A stretch of DNA of 7,105 nt. It comes from an uncultured Clostridia bacterium (lineage in GTDB: Bacteria > Bacillota > Clostridia > Christensenellales > UBA1242). The translations under genes were made by a program, and so were the position numbers. Location of the stretch: positions 1 through 7,105 of the forward strand of contig CAJFOL010000094.1 in NCBI GenBank assembly GCA_904397185.1, read 5' to 3'. The notes below the pieces were generated by a model that saw nothing but the letters and a program-made list of their open reading frames with translations, was not told where the DNA came from and did not search any database. Positions 1 through 5,488 of this stretch are shown here, piece by piece (within the stretch, counting starts at the first letter, position 1; every line of letters begins with the position of its first letter).

Positions 1-6
1 AGGAGC
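1..6 (+). promoter_or_regulatory. Ribosome binding site of gyrA
   Basis: AGGAGC lies five bases before the ATG at position 12 and matches the Shine-Dalgarno core AGGAG. It supports that ATG as the true start. Its left side is cut by the window edge. Confidence 0.75.
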
Positions 7-11
7 AAAAA

Positions 12-2609
12 ATGGAAAAGCATGAAAGCAAAAAGTCACTTGATGAACTCTTCAAGGACGTAAAAATTGAAAAAGTCGACACTGTGGACAACCTCAAAAG
101 GTCGTTCATCTCTTATGCTATGGCGGTCAATGTTTCACGTGCCATACCTGACGTAAGAGACGGGCTTAAACCTGTCCACCGCCGTATCCTCTTTGATATG
201 GGCGAAATGAACAACTTTTACGACAAGCCGACCAAAAAATGTGCAAGAATTGTCGGTGACGTTATGGGTAAATATCACCCACATGGTGACAGTTCAGTCT
301 ATGATGCAATGGTTAGACTCGCTCAGGACTTCTCTATTCGTTATCCGCTCATTGACGGACAAGGTAACTTCGGCTCGGTTGACGGCGACCCTCCTGCTGC
401 TATGCGTTACACAGAGGCAAGGCTTTCTAAAATCGCCGGGCTTATGCTTGAAGATATTGATAAAAACACCGTTGACTTTTATCCTAACTTTGATAATACT
501 CTTGAACAGCCTTCAGTGCTTCCTGCTAAAATTCCAAATTTGCTTATAAATGGCTCTGATGGTATTGCTGTCGGCATGGCAACAAATATTCCGCCTCACA
601 ACTTGACAGAGGTCTTAAACGGACTTCAAGCACTTATCGACAACCCTGACATTGATATAGATGAACTTATCAAAATTATCCCTGCTCCTGACTACCCTAC
701 TGGTGGTATAATTATGGGGCGGTCGGCGGTTAAACACGCATACAAGACCGGTCGTGGTGGTATTGTCGTTCGTGGTAGGGCTGAAATTGAGCAGATGGCT
801 AATGGACGAAGTCGAATTATCATCACCGAACTTCCTTATCAAGTGAACAAGGCTCAACTTATCGTCCAAATGGCCGACCTTGTCAAAAATAAACGTCTTG
901 ATGGTATCAGTGATATTAAAGAAGAATCAGACCGAAAAGGTATGAGAATTGTGGTTGATATCAAAAAGGACTTCAATGCTCAGGTTGTGCTGAATAACCT
1001 CTACAAGATGACACAACTTCAAAAGAGTGGCGGTATAATCTTCCTTGCCCTCGTAAATGGCACACCACGAATACTTAACCTTAAAGAAATGCTCTACTAT
1101 TACCTTGAGCATCAAAAGGAAGTTTTGACCCGTAAAACTCAATATGAACTTGCAAAGGCTAAAGAGCGAGAGCATATTGTCAAAGGTTTGGTTATTGCCC
1201 TTGCAAACATTGATGAAGTCATTGCAATTATCAAATCATCTGAAGATAAACAAGAGGCAAGTGTTAGGCTTACAGAAAACTTTGAACTTGATGAAATTCA
1301 GGCTAACGCAATACTCGAGATGAAACTTTCTCGTCTCACTTCTCTCGAAGTTGAAAAATTAAACGAAGAGTTACGTGAACTTGATGCACTTATCATCGAC
1401 CTTGAGGATATCCTTGCGACCCCTGCCCGTATTATGAAGATATTACGTGATAACTTTGAAGAAATCAAAAATCAGTATGGAGATGCTCGTAAAACTGAGA
1501 TATCTCTCGATGTTGGTGGCATTGATATTGCTGACCTTATTGCTAAAGAGGATGTTATCATATCTATGACCCATCAGGGTTATATCAAACGTATGTCGCT
1601 CAGTGAGTACAAGGCTCAAAACCGTGGCGGTGTTGGTATAACCGCTCACAAGACAAAAGAGGAAGATTACATTGAAAATATGTTCACCTCCTCTACTCAT
1701 GATGACCTGCTATTCTTCTCTAATTTTGGAAGAGTGTACTGCATAAAGGCTTATGAGGTGCCTGAGGCTCAAAGAACGGCTAAAGGTCGCTCTATCATCA
1801 ATCTGCTTATGCTCAGCGAGGGAGAGAAGATTACAACCATTATTCCTCGCACTGAGGGAGCAACTGGCAACCTTATTATGGCGACAAAACACGGGCTTAT
1901 CAAGAAAACTAGGCTTGAAGAGTTCGCCTCAATAAGAAAAATGGGTAAAATTGCCATCTCACTACTTGAAAATGACGAACTCATCGGTGTTGAGGTGTCA
2001 AGTGGCAATGATGATATACTGCTTGCAACTCATGAAGGCAAATGTATCCGCTTTAATGAGAGTCGTGTCCGAGCCATGGGTCGAAATAGCCAAGGGGTAA
2101 AGAGCATGAAACTTAGCGAAATGGACTACATTGTTGATATGACAATAGTCAAACCTGGCAGTCAAATCATCACTATCTCAGAGCATGGCTATGGCAAACG
2201 TTCGGACGTTGACGATTATCGCCTCACTGGTCGTGGTGGTAAAGGTATCAAGGCTGGCACTTTCAATGAAAAAACTGGCAAACTTGTCGCTTTGAAGCAA
2301 TCTATTGAAGATGATGATATTATGCTTATTGCAGACAACGGCATGATTATTAGAACACCTGTAAGTCAAATAAGTTCGCACTCTCGTGGAAGCCAGGGTG
2401 TCAAGATTATGAAACTCAAAGACGAAAACAAAATCGTCAGTGTGGCTTTGGTAAAAAAGGAAGACGAACAGGCTCAAGATTTGCAAAGCGATGAGGAAAC
2501 CCGCGAAGAACTTGAGTTAAATCAAGGTTTTAGCGAAGAAGACTTGACAAATGAAGAAAAAAGTGCTATCCTTGACAATCAAAACAATAATTCTCAAGTT
2601 GATGAGTAG
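12..2609 (+). CDS. gyrA: DNA gyrase subunit A
   Basis: This is the DNA-cleaving and DNA-wrapping subunit of type IIA topoisomerase gyrase, which works as GyrA2GyrB2 to introduce negative supercoils using ATP bound by GyrB. At 865 residues it is of usual family length. The N-terminal breakage-reunion domain has the quinolone region HPHGDSSVYD (residues 89-98). Ser94 and Asp98 correspond to E. coli Ser83 and Asp87, so the usual resistance positions look wild type. GNFGSVDGD precedes the catalytic RYTEAR, with nucleophile Tyr133. NFGS favours GyrA over ParC, which usually has NNGS or NWGS. The C-terminal beta-pinwheel starts near residue 510. Its first blade carries a degenerate GyrA box, QNRGGVG (536-542), while a later blade has intact TGRGGKG (739-745). 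The last ~50 residues form an acidic tail. gyrB would be expected upstream, outside the window. A likely terminator follows at 2684-2710. Confidence 0.96.
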   Translation: MEKHESKKSLDELFKDVKIEKVDTVDNLKRSFISYAMAVNVSRAIPDVRDGLKPVHRRILFDMGEMNNFYDKPTKKCARIVGDVMGKYHPHGDSSVYDAMVRLAQDFSIRYPLIDGQGNFGSVDGDPPAAMRYTEARLSKIAGLMLEDIDKNTVDFYPNFDNTLEQPSVLPAKIPNLLINGSDGIAVGMATNIPPHNLTEVLNGLQALIDNPDIDIDELIKIIPAPDYPTGGIIMGRSAVKHAYKTGRGGIVVRGRAEIEQMANGRSRIIITELPYQVNKAQLIVQMADLVKNKRLDGISDIKEESDRKGMRIVVDIKKDFNAQVVLNNLYKMTQLQKSGGIIFLALVNGTPRILNLKEMLYYYLEHQKEVLTRKTQYELAKAKEREHIVKGLVIALANIDEVIAIIKSSEDKQEASVRLTENFELDEIQANAILEMKLSRLTSLEVEKLNEELRELDALIIDLEDILATPARIMKILRDNFEEIKNQYGDARKTEISLDVGGIDIADLIAKEDVIISMTHQGYIKRMSLSEYKAQNRGGVGITAHKTKEEDYIENMFTSSTHDDLLFFSNFGRVYCIKAYEVPEAQRTAKGRSIINLLMLSEGEKITTIIPRTEGATGNLIMATKHGLIKKTRLEEFASIRKMGKIAISLLENDELIGVEVSSGNDDILLATHEGKCIRFNESRVRAMGRNSQGVKSMKLSEMDYIVDMTIVKPGSQIITISEHGYGKRSDVDDYRLTGRGGKGIKAGTFNEKTGKLVALKQSIEDDDIMLIADNGMIIRTPVSQISSHSRGSQGVKIMKLKDENKIVSVALVKKEDEQAQDLQSDEETREELELNQGFSEEDLTNEEKSAILDNQNNNSQVDE

Positions 2610-2618
2610 CAAGTTCAC

Positions 2619-2653
2619 TTTTGATTTTTTAGTCATTGAGGCAAAAATCAAAA
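2619..2653. repeat. AT-rich inverted repeat after gyrA
   Basis: An exact 11-bp inverted repeat (2619-2629 with 2643-2653) encloses a 13-nt loop starting ten bases after the gyrA stop codon. Each arm has only one G or C, so the stem would be weak. No T-run follows it on the plus strand, which makes a terminator role unlikely. It may stabilise the 3' end of the gyrA transcript or be chance in AT-rich sequence. Confidence 0.35.
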
Positions 2654-2683
2654 ATTGAAAAACTGCAAGAGGCTAAAAACTTG

Positions 2684-2710
2684 GCGGATTATAAATTATA
2701 ACCGCTTTTT
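2684..2710 (+). terminator. Probable intrinsic terminator of gyrA
   Basis: GCGG (2684-2687) pairs with CCGC (2702-2705). After a bulged A at 2688 the stem continues TTAT (2689-2692) with ATAA (2698-2701), leaving a 5-nt loop. Five T residues follow directly at 2706-2710. This is the standard hairpin-plus-U-tract form, 75 bp after the gyrA stop. The stem is short, so efficiency is uncertain. If it works, helD needs its own promoter. Confidence 0.55.
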
Positions 2711-2739
2711 GATAGTTTTTTGGCTAAGTAAGATATATT
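2709..2739 (+). promoter_or_regulatory. Candidate promoter before the four-way-junction element and helD
   Basis: TTGATA (2709-2714) matches five of six bases of the -35 consensus. TATATT (2734-2739) matches five of six of the -10 consensus. The 19-bp spacer is longer than the ideal 17. The predicted start, about 2746-2749, falls at the first base of the folded element at 2749. The -35 box overlaps the end of the T-run of the preceding terminator, a compact arrangement. This is a pattern match only, and AT-rich DNA gives many false ones. Confidence 0.35.
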
Positions 2740-2748
2740 TTGAGATAT

Positions 2749-2844
2749 GGGCTGTGAAGTTGATTTTTAAACGCAGTTTAAAAATCATCAAAACAACACG
2801 TTGTTTTGATGGGAACTTTGACAAAAGTTCCAACTTCACAGCCC
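2749..2844. repeat. 96-nt perfectly paired four-way-junction (cloverleaf) element
   Basis: A 14-bp outer stem (2749-2762 with 2831-2844) encloses three hairpins set end to end. A is 10 bp with loop GCA (2763-2772/2776-2785). B is 12 bp with a 2-nt loop (2786-2797/2800-2811), in practice opening to four. C is 7 bp with loop GACA (2813-2819/2824-2830). Only G2812 is unpaired at the junction, so 86 of 96 bases pair, all Watson-Crick with no G-U. Both DNA strands can therefore fold equally well. TTTTT follows at 2845-2849, so on the plus strand the outer stem could also terminate transcription. It is not a tRNA: the closing stem is twice too long and there is no anticodon or T-arm signature. It may be a structured leader, a small RNA gene or a small palindromic repeat element. 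The fold is read directly from the sequence; its role is unknown. Confidence 0.85.
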
Positions 2845-2885
2845 TTTTTGTTTGAAAAAATATTCTGCCATCAACTATCAAAGGC

Positions 2886-2894
2886 AGGAGGGGG
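2886..2894 (+). promoter_or_regulatory. Ribosome binding site that fixes the helD start
   Basis: AGGAGGGGG ends four bases before the ATG at 2899, and its AGGAGG core (2886-2891) is seven bases from it. This decides the start. The same frame stays open back to an ATG at 2806, but that codon lies inside the folded element and has no ribosome binding site. Bases 2887-2888 can also pair with 2702-2703 in an extended fold of the upstream region. Confidence 0.85.
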
Positions 2895-2898
2895 AAAT

Positions 2899-4962
2899 AT
2901 GGAGTTAAACGAAAAAGCATATTTAAAAAAGACATTGCAAGTTGTAGAAAACAAGATAGAGGTAAGCAAACAGAAGTTTAAAGAGACACGACTTCGTTTA
3001 AAACAAGGTGTTACTGACCTATCAGACAACTTCTATGAAGAGCGGGCTGGCGGAGATTTGTCGAACAACTACTCAAGTCTTTCAAATATTGAATATTTAC
3101 AGGATGAGTTCTATAGGAGTGTCAAGCGGTTAAACCTTCAGAAAAACTCCCCTTACTTTGCACGTATAGACTTTAGGCCAGAGGGCAAAACTAGGGTTCA
3201 GCACGTATATATTGGACTTGGCACAATCTCCGAAAATCAAAAGTTGTATGTTGCTGACTGGCGAGCACCTATCTCGTCAATGTATTATGACTATAGTTTG
3301 GGCGATGCGAGTTACACAACTGGAAGTGAAGTCCACAATGGGGAAATACTCCTCAAACGTCAATACAAGATAGAAAATGGGCAACTGTTATCATATTTTG
3401 ACACTGATTTGACCATAAATGATGAGATTTTGCAGGAAATTTTGTCTCACAACGTCTCTGTCAAAATGAAACAGATTGTATCTACCATACAAAAGGAGCA
3501 GAACAGCATTGTAAGGCAGGATACGAATGAGAATATCCTTGTGCAAGGCATTGCTGGCTCTGGAAAAACCTCAATTGTTCTCCATAGAGCAGCATATCTT
3601 CTATATAAACACAGAGGACAGATTAAAAGCAGTGATATACAAATACTCTCCCCTAACAACGTTTTTTCAAGTTATATTGCCGAGGTGTTACCTCAACTTG
3701 GCGAGGATAATCTTGTAGAGACCACCTTCGCTCAAATTGCTAGAGCGGAGTTAAAAAGACCTATCCAATCGCGCGAGGCTATGCTTGATGAGATTGCTTC
3801 CAATCCAAAGCAGGAAGAACTCAACGAAATATCATACAAATCCTCCTATGAATATCTTGACAATCTTTTAAGATTTTTGAAAGGACCACTACTTGAAACT
3901 TTTTCGCCAAAAGACCTATCCTATGTTGTCAAAGAGGATATCCATAACAATATCGAAACCATAGACTTCCCTGCCGAGCAGACAAAGGAGTTGTTCTTTA
4001 AGACATTCAAAGGACTTGACCTATACGAAAGAATAAACAAAATCGCTTGGCAATATGCTATGGTGTTTACTGAGGCAAGGCATTACACCAAGGAGCAGAA
4101 CCGCGGACTTCGCGACAGATTTAAAAAGATACTTTACACTTTCTTCCCTATCCGAGATATTGACAAGATTTTTGAAATTTTTATGGCAAGAGAGAACTTA
4201 AAACTCAACAAGCGACCAGCCATAGACTATATGGATAAAGGCACATATCTTGCTATAAAATACTTCTTCTATGGCTTTGACCATGATTTTAGTGCAAAAT
4301 ATCTGATTATTGATGAAATGCAAGATTTTACACCAGTAGATATTTATCTATTCAAAAAGTTATGGCACTGTCCTTGTATAGTTGTCGGAGACGTAAACCA
4401 AAGCATTGAAAAAAATATTTCTAATGAATATTTGCAAATAACCGCCGACTTTTTAGGGTGCAAACTTATAAAACTAAACAAGACCTACCGTTCGACAAAA
4501 GAAATAGCAAAGTTTGCAAATTCGATGATAGGTCTTGAAAATATTGATTTTGTAAACCGTCATGGACAGGAGCCTACAGTTTATCAAACCTCAAATCAGG
4601 CAAAGAAGATTAAAGAGTTGCTAGATAGCGAATGCTCCTCTTTCGACCATATAGCAATCATCTGCAAATGCAACAAAGAGGCAAAGGCTCTTGAAAAGAA
4701 TTTGAAAAAATATGTTGACTGCTCTATTTTGACCGAACCAGAAGACTATAACAATCGTATCCTAATAACCACTTGTGCTACAGCAAAAGGTATTGAATTT
4801 GATGCAGTCATCATCCCAAATGCCGAAAAAGACAACTATCACAACACAATTGACAAAAATATACTCTATGTTTCATCGACTAGAGCCTTGCATAAATTGT
4901 TCTTTGTCAGCGAAAGTGAACCAAGCACTCTGCTCAGCGGAGCAAAATTAGTCAAAGAATAA
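2899..4962 (+). CDS. helD: HelD-family RNA polymerase-associated ATPase (UvrD/Rep-like superfamily 1)
   Basis: The 687-residue protein resembles HelD, the motor that binds stalled RNA polymerase, pries it open and releases DNA and RNA so the enzyme can be reused. The N-terminal ~80 residues are charged and helical, fitting the coiled-coil arm that enters the polymerase secondary channel. Family signatures follow: FARIDF (87-92), DWRAPISSMYYD (120-131) and IQKEQNSIVR (197-206). Superfamily 1 motor motifs are all present: Walker A GIAGSGKTS (217-225), Walker B DEMQD (472-476), GDVNQSI (497-503), LNKTYRST (526-533), TTCATAKGIEFD (624-635) and YVSSTRA with arginine finger Arg662 (657-663). The insertion between Walker A and B is long, as in HelD. 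It is somewhat shorter than B. subtilis HelD (774 residues). The upstream terminator and element suggest expression apart from gyrA. The alternative is another UvrD-like helicase, but the N-terminal signatures favour HelD. Confidence 0.88.
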   Translation: MELNEKAYLKKTLQVVENKIEVSKQKFKETRLRLKQGVTDLSDNFYEERAGGDLSNNYSSLSNIEYLQDEFYRSVKRLNLQKNSPYFARIDFRPEGKTRVQHVYIGLGTISENQKLYVADWRAPISSMYYDYSLGDASYTTGSEVHNGEILLKRQYKIENGQLLSYFDTDLTINDEILQEILSHNVSVKMKQIVSTIQKEQNSIVRQDTNENILVQGIAGSGKTSIVLHRAAYLLYKHRGQIKSSDIQILSPNNVFSSYIAEVLPQLGEDNLVETTFAQIARAELKRPIQSREAMLDEIASNPKQEELNEISYKSSYEYLDNLLRFLKGPLLETFSPKDLSYVVKEDIHNNIETIDFPAEQTKELFFKTFKGLDLYERINKIAWQYAMVFTEARHYTKEQNRGLRDRFKKILYTFFPIRDIDKIFEIFMARENLKLNKRPAIDYMDKGTYLAIKYFFYGFDHDFSAKYLIIDEMQDFTPVDIYLFKKLWHCPCIVVGDVNQSIEKNISNEYLQITADFLGCKLIKLNKTYRSTKEIAKFANSMIGLENIDFVNRHGQEPTVYQTSNQAKKIKELLDSECSSFDHIAIICKCNKEAKALEKNLKKYVDCSILTEPEDYNNRILITTCATAKGIEFDAVIIPNAEKDNYHNTIDKNILYVSSTRALHKLFFVSESEPSTLLSGAKLVKE

Positions 4963-4983
4963 TCGTCAATAAAACAAAAAAAT

Positions 4984-5002
4984 CGAGCAATTTTGCCCGT
5001 TT
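4984..5002 (+). terminator. Weak possible terminator of helD
   Basis: CGAGCA (4984-4989) can pair with TGCCCG (4994-4999) around an ATTT loop, with one A-C mismatch, and TTT follows. It sits 21 bp after the helD stop. The stem is short and the T-run only three bases, so it is a poor terminator on its own. No better candidate was seen before the DnaA boxes. Confidence 0.25.
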
Positions 5003-5014
5003 AAACAATCAAAA

Positions 5015-5023
5015 TGTGGATAA
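5015..5023 (-). promoter_or_regulatory. DnaA box 1 (perfect)
   Basis: TGTGGATAA on the plus strand is TTATCCACA on the minus strand, the consensus DnaA-ATP/ADP binding box. It lies at the left edge of the AT-rich block. Confidence 0.75.
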
Positions 5024-5025
5024 CT

Positions 5026-5034
5026 TGTGCATAA
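5026..5034 (-). promoter_or_regulatory. DnaA box 2 (TTATGCACA)
   Basis: It matches the relaxed consensus TTATNCACA and is two bases from box 1 in the same orientation, making a close pair directly beside the AT-rich block. Confidence 0.6.
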
Positions 5035-5040
5035 CTATTT

Positions 5041-5160
5041 ATAAATATACAAAATCAAGTGAAAAATATTTATAATATAATAACTAACTCGAATAAAAAT
5101 ATTTTCTTCAAAAAACTTATCAAAATTTGTCAAGTATTTTGAGATAAATATTTAAAAAAA
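5041..5160. other. Very AT-rich block, candidate DNA unwinding element
   Basis: Hand counting gives 17 G or C in 120 bases (about 14%), far below the flanking genes. The block lies between the box pair at 5015-5034 and the box cluster at 5216-5330, where a duplex unwinding element would be expected. It has no plausible reading frame. Confidence 0.5.
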
Positions 5161-5214
5161 TTTATAAAAAATCAATGTTTTTACATGATAAAAATGCTAA
5201 AAAGTGAAATTTTG

Positions 5215-5234
5215 GTGTGGAAATGTGGATAACT
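5215..5234 (+). repeat. 20-bp direct repeat, copy 1, carrying a DnaA box pair
   Basis: This 20-bp segment recurs exactly at 5300-5319. Each copy holds a variant box (TGTGGAAAT) sharing one T with a perfect box (TGTGGATAA). Confidence 0.85.
5224..5232 (-). promoter_or_regulatory. DnaA box 3 (perfect)
   Basis: TTATCCACA on the minus strand. It is directly preceded by the overlapping variant box at 5216-5224 and followed by a variant (TTATACACG) at 5238-5246. Confidence 0.75.
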
Positions 5235-5299
5235 CACCGTGTATAACCCTAAAATACCCCGTTTTGCATAAAAATTAACACTTATGCATAAATATTTAA

Positions 5300-5319
5300 G
5301 TGTGGAAATGTGGATAACT
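5300..5319 (+). repeat. 20-bp direct repeat, copy 2, carrying a DnaA box pair
   Basis: Exact second copy of 5215-5234, offset by 85 bp. Bases on either side differ, so the identity stops at the repeat edges. Confidence 0.85.
5309..5317 (-). promoter_or_regulatory. DnaA box 4 (perfect)
   Basis: TTATCCACA on the minus strand. It overlaps the variant box at 5301-5309, and a further one-mismatch variant (TTAACCACA) lies at 5322-5330. Confidence 0.75.
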
Positions 5320-5378
5320 TTTGTGGTTAAACTATCCCCTCTTCCACATACTTTTTGATAAATTTATATGATTTTGCT

Positions 5379-5406
5379 TTGATTTTTACCTGTTATGTTA
5401 TATCAT
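5379..5406 (+). promoter_or_regulatory. Candidate hisS promoter
   Basis: TTGATT (5379-5384) and TATCAT (5401-5406) are separated by 16 bp, giving a predicted start near 5413 and a leader of about 75 nt. TTGCTT (5374-5379) with TTATAT (5398-5403) at 18 bp is an alternative. The left arm of an 11-bp inverted repeat lies in the spacer. Pattern match only. Confidence 0.35.
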
Positions 5407-5451
5407 ATTTATGTAATAATTTGTAAAGCAAGCAAATCTAAACATAACAGG
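5389..5451. repeat. 11-bp inverted repeat around the hisS transcription start
   Basis: CCTGTTATGTT (5389-5399) has its exact reverse complement, AACATAACAGG, at 5441-5451. The arms are 52 bp apart centre to centre, about five helical turns. The left arm overlaps the candidate promoter, so if that promoter is right the arms cannot pair in the hisS mRNA. They could instead be two binding sites of one regulator. Confidence 0.6.
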
Positions 5452-5478
5452 CAATACCCTATAATTTATTAAACCTAA

Positions 5479-5483
5479 AGGAG
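5479..5483 (+). promoter_or_regulatory. Ribosome binding site of hisS
   Basis: AGGAG lies five bases before the ATG at 5489 and supports that start. Confidence 0.8.
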
Positions 5484-5488
5484 AAATT

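Larger units (their letters stand above)
5011..5350. other. Candidate replication origin (oriC) region with DnaA box cluster
   Basis: This gene-free stretch carries three perfect DnaA boxes (TTATCCACA on the minus strand: 5015-5023, 5224-5232, 5309-5317) and a TTATNCACA match at 5026-5034. One-mismatch copies lie at 5216-5224, 5238-5246, 5301-5309 and 5322-5330. All face the same way. Between the left pair and the right cluster is a very AT-rich block, a natural unwinding element. In Bacillota, clustered DnaA boxes beside replication genes such as gyrA mark oriC; dnaA and dnaN are not in view, so their position is unknown. The alternative is a DnaA-binding regulatory or titration site. The rest of the 526 bp gap, to the right, holds only the hisS promoter region. 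Confidence 0.65.

Noticed and set aside
12..2609. ParC (topoisomerase IV) in place of GyrA
   Set aside because: The weak GyrA box raised the question, but NFGSVDGD, the intact RGGKG motif in a later blade and the acidic tail favour GyrA.
2818..2823. Perfect -35 hexamer TTGACA
   Set aside because: No -10-like hexamer lies 16-19 bp downstream, and the sequence is explained as part of hairpin C.
2749..2844. tRNA or tmRNA-like gene
   Set aside because: The closing stem is 14 bp rather than 7, and there is no anticodon arm, T-loop sequence or CCA end.
2749..2844. Insertion of a miniature transposable element with target duplication
   Set aside because: The flanks (ATAT on the left, TTTT on the right) show no direct duplication. 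A repeat origin remains possible but is not shown.
2806..2898. An upstream in-frame ATG that would lengthen HelD by 31 residues
   Set aside because: It begins inside the four-way-junction element, crosses its T-run and has no ribosome binding site. The ATG at 2899 has AGGAGG at ideal spacing, and the HelD-like sequence begins there.
2736..5146. 12-mer TATTTTGAGATA shared by 2736-2747 and 5135-5146
   Set aside because: The flanks do not match, and the AT-rich word is likely to recur by chance.
5064..5297. Four copies of AAATATTT in the origin region (5064, 5097, 5146, 5290)
   Set aside because: Such palindromes are expected often in DNA this AT-rich, and the spacing is irregular.
5407..5488. 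T-box riboswitch upstream of hisS
   Set aside because: The leader is too short and lacks the conserved T-box sequence and an antiterminator-terminator pair.
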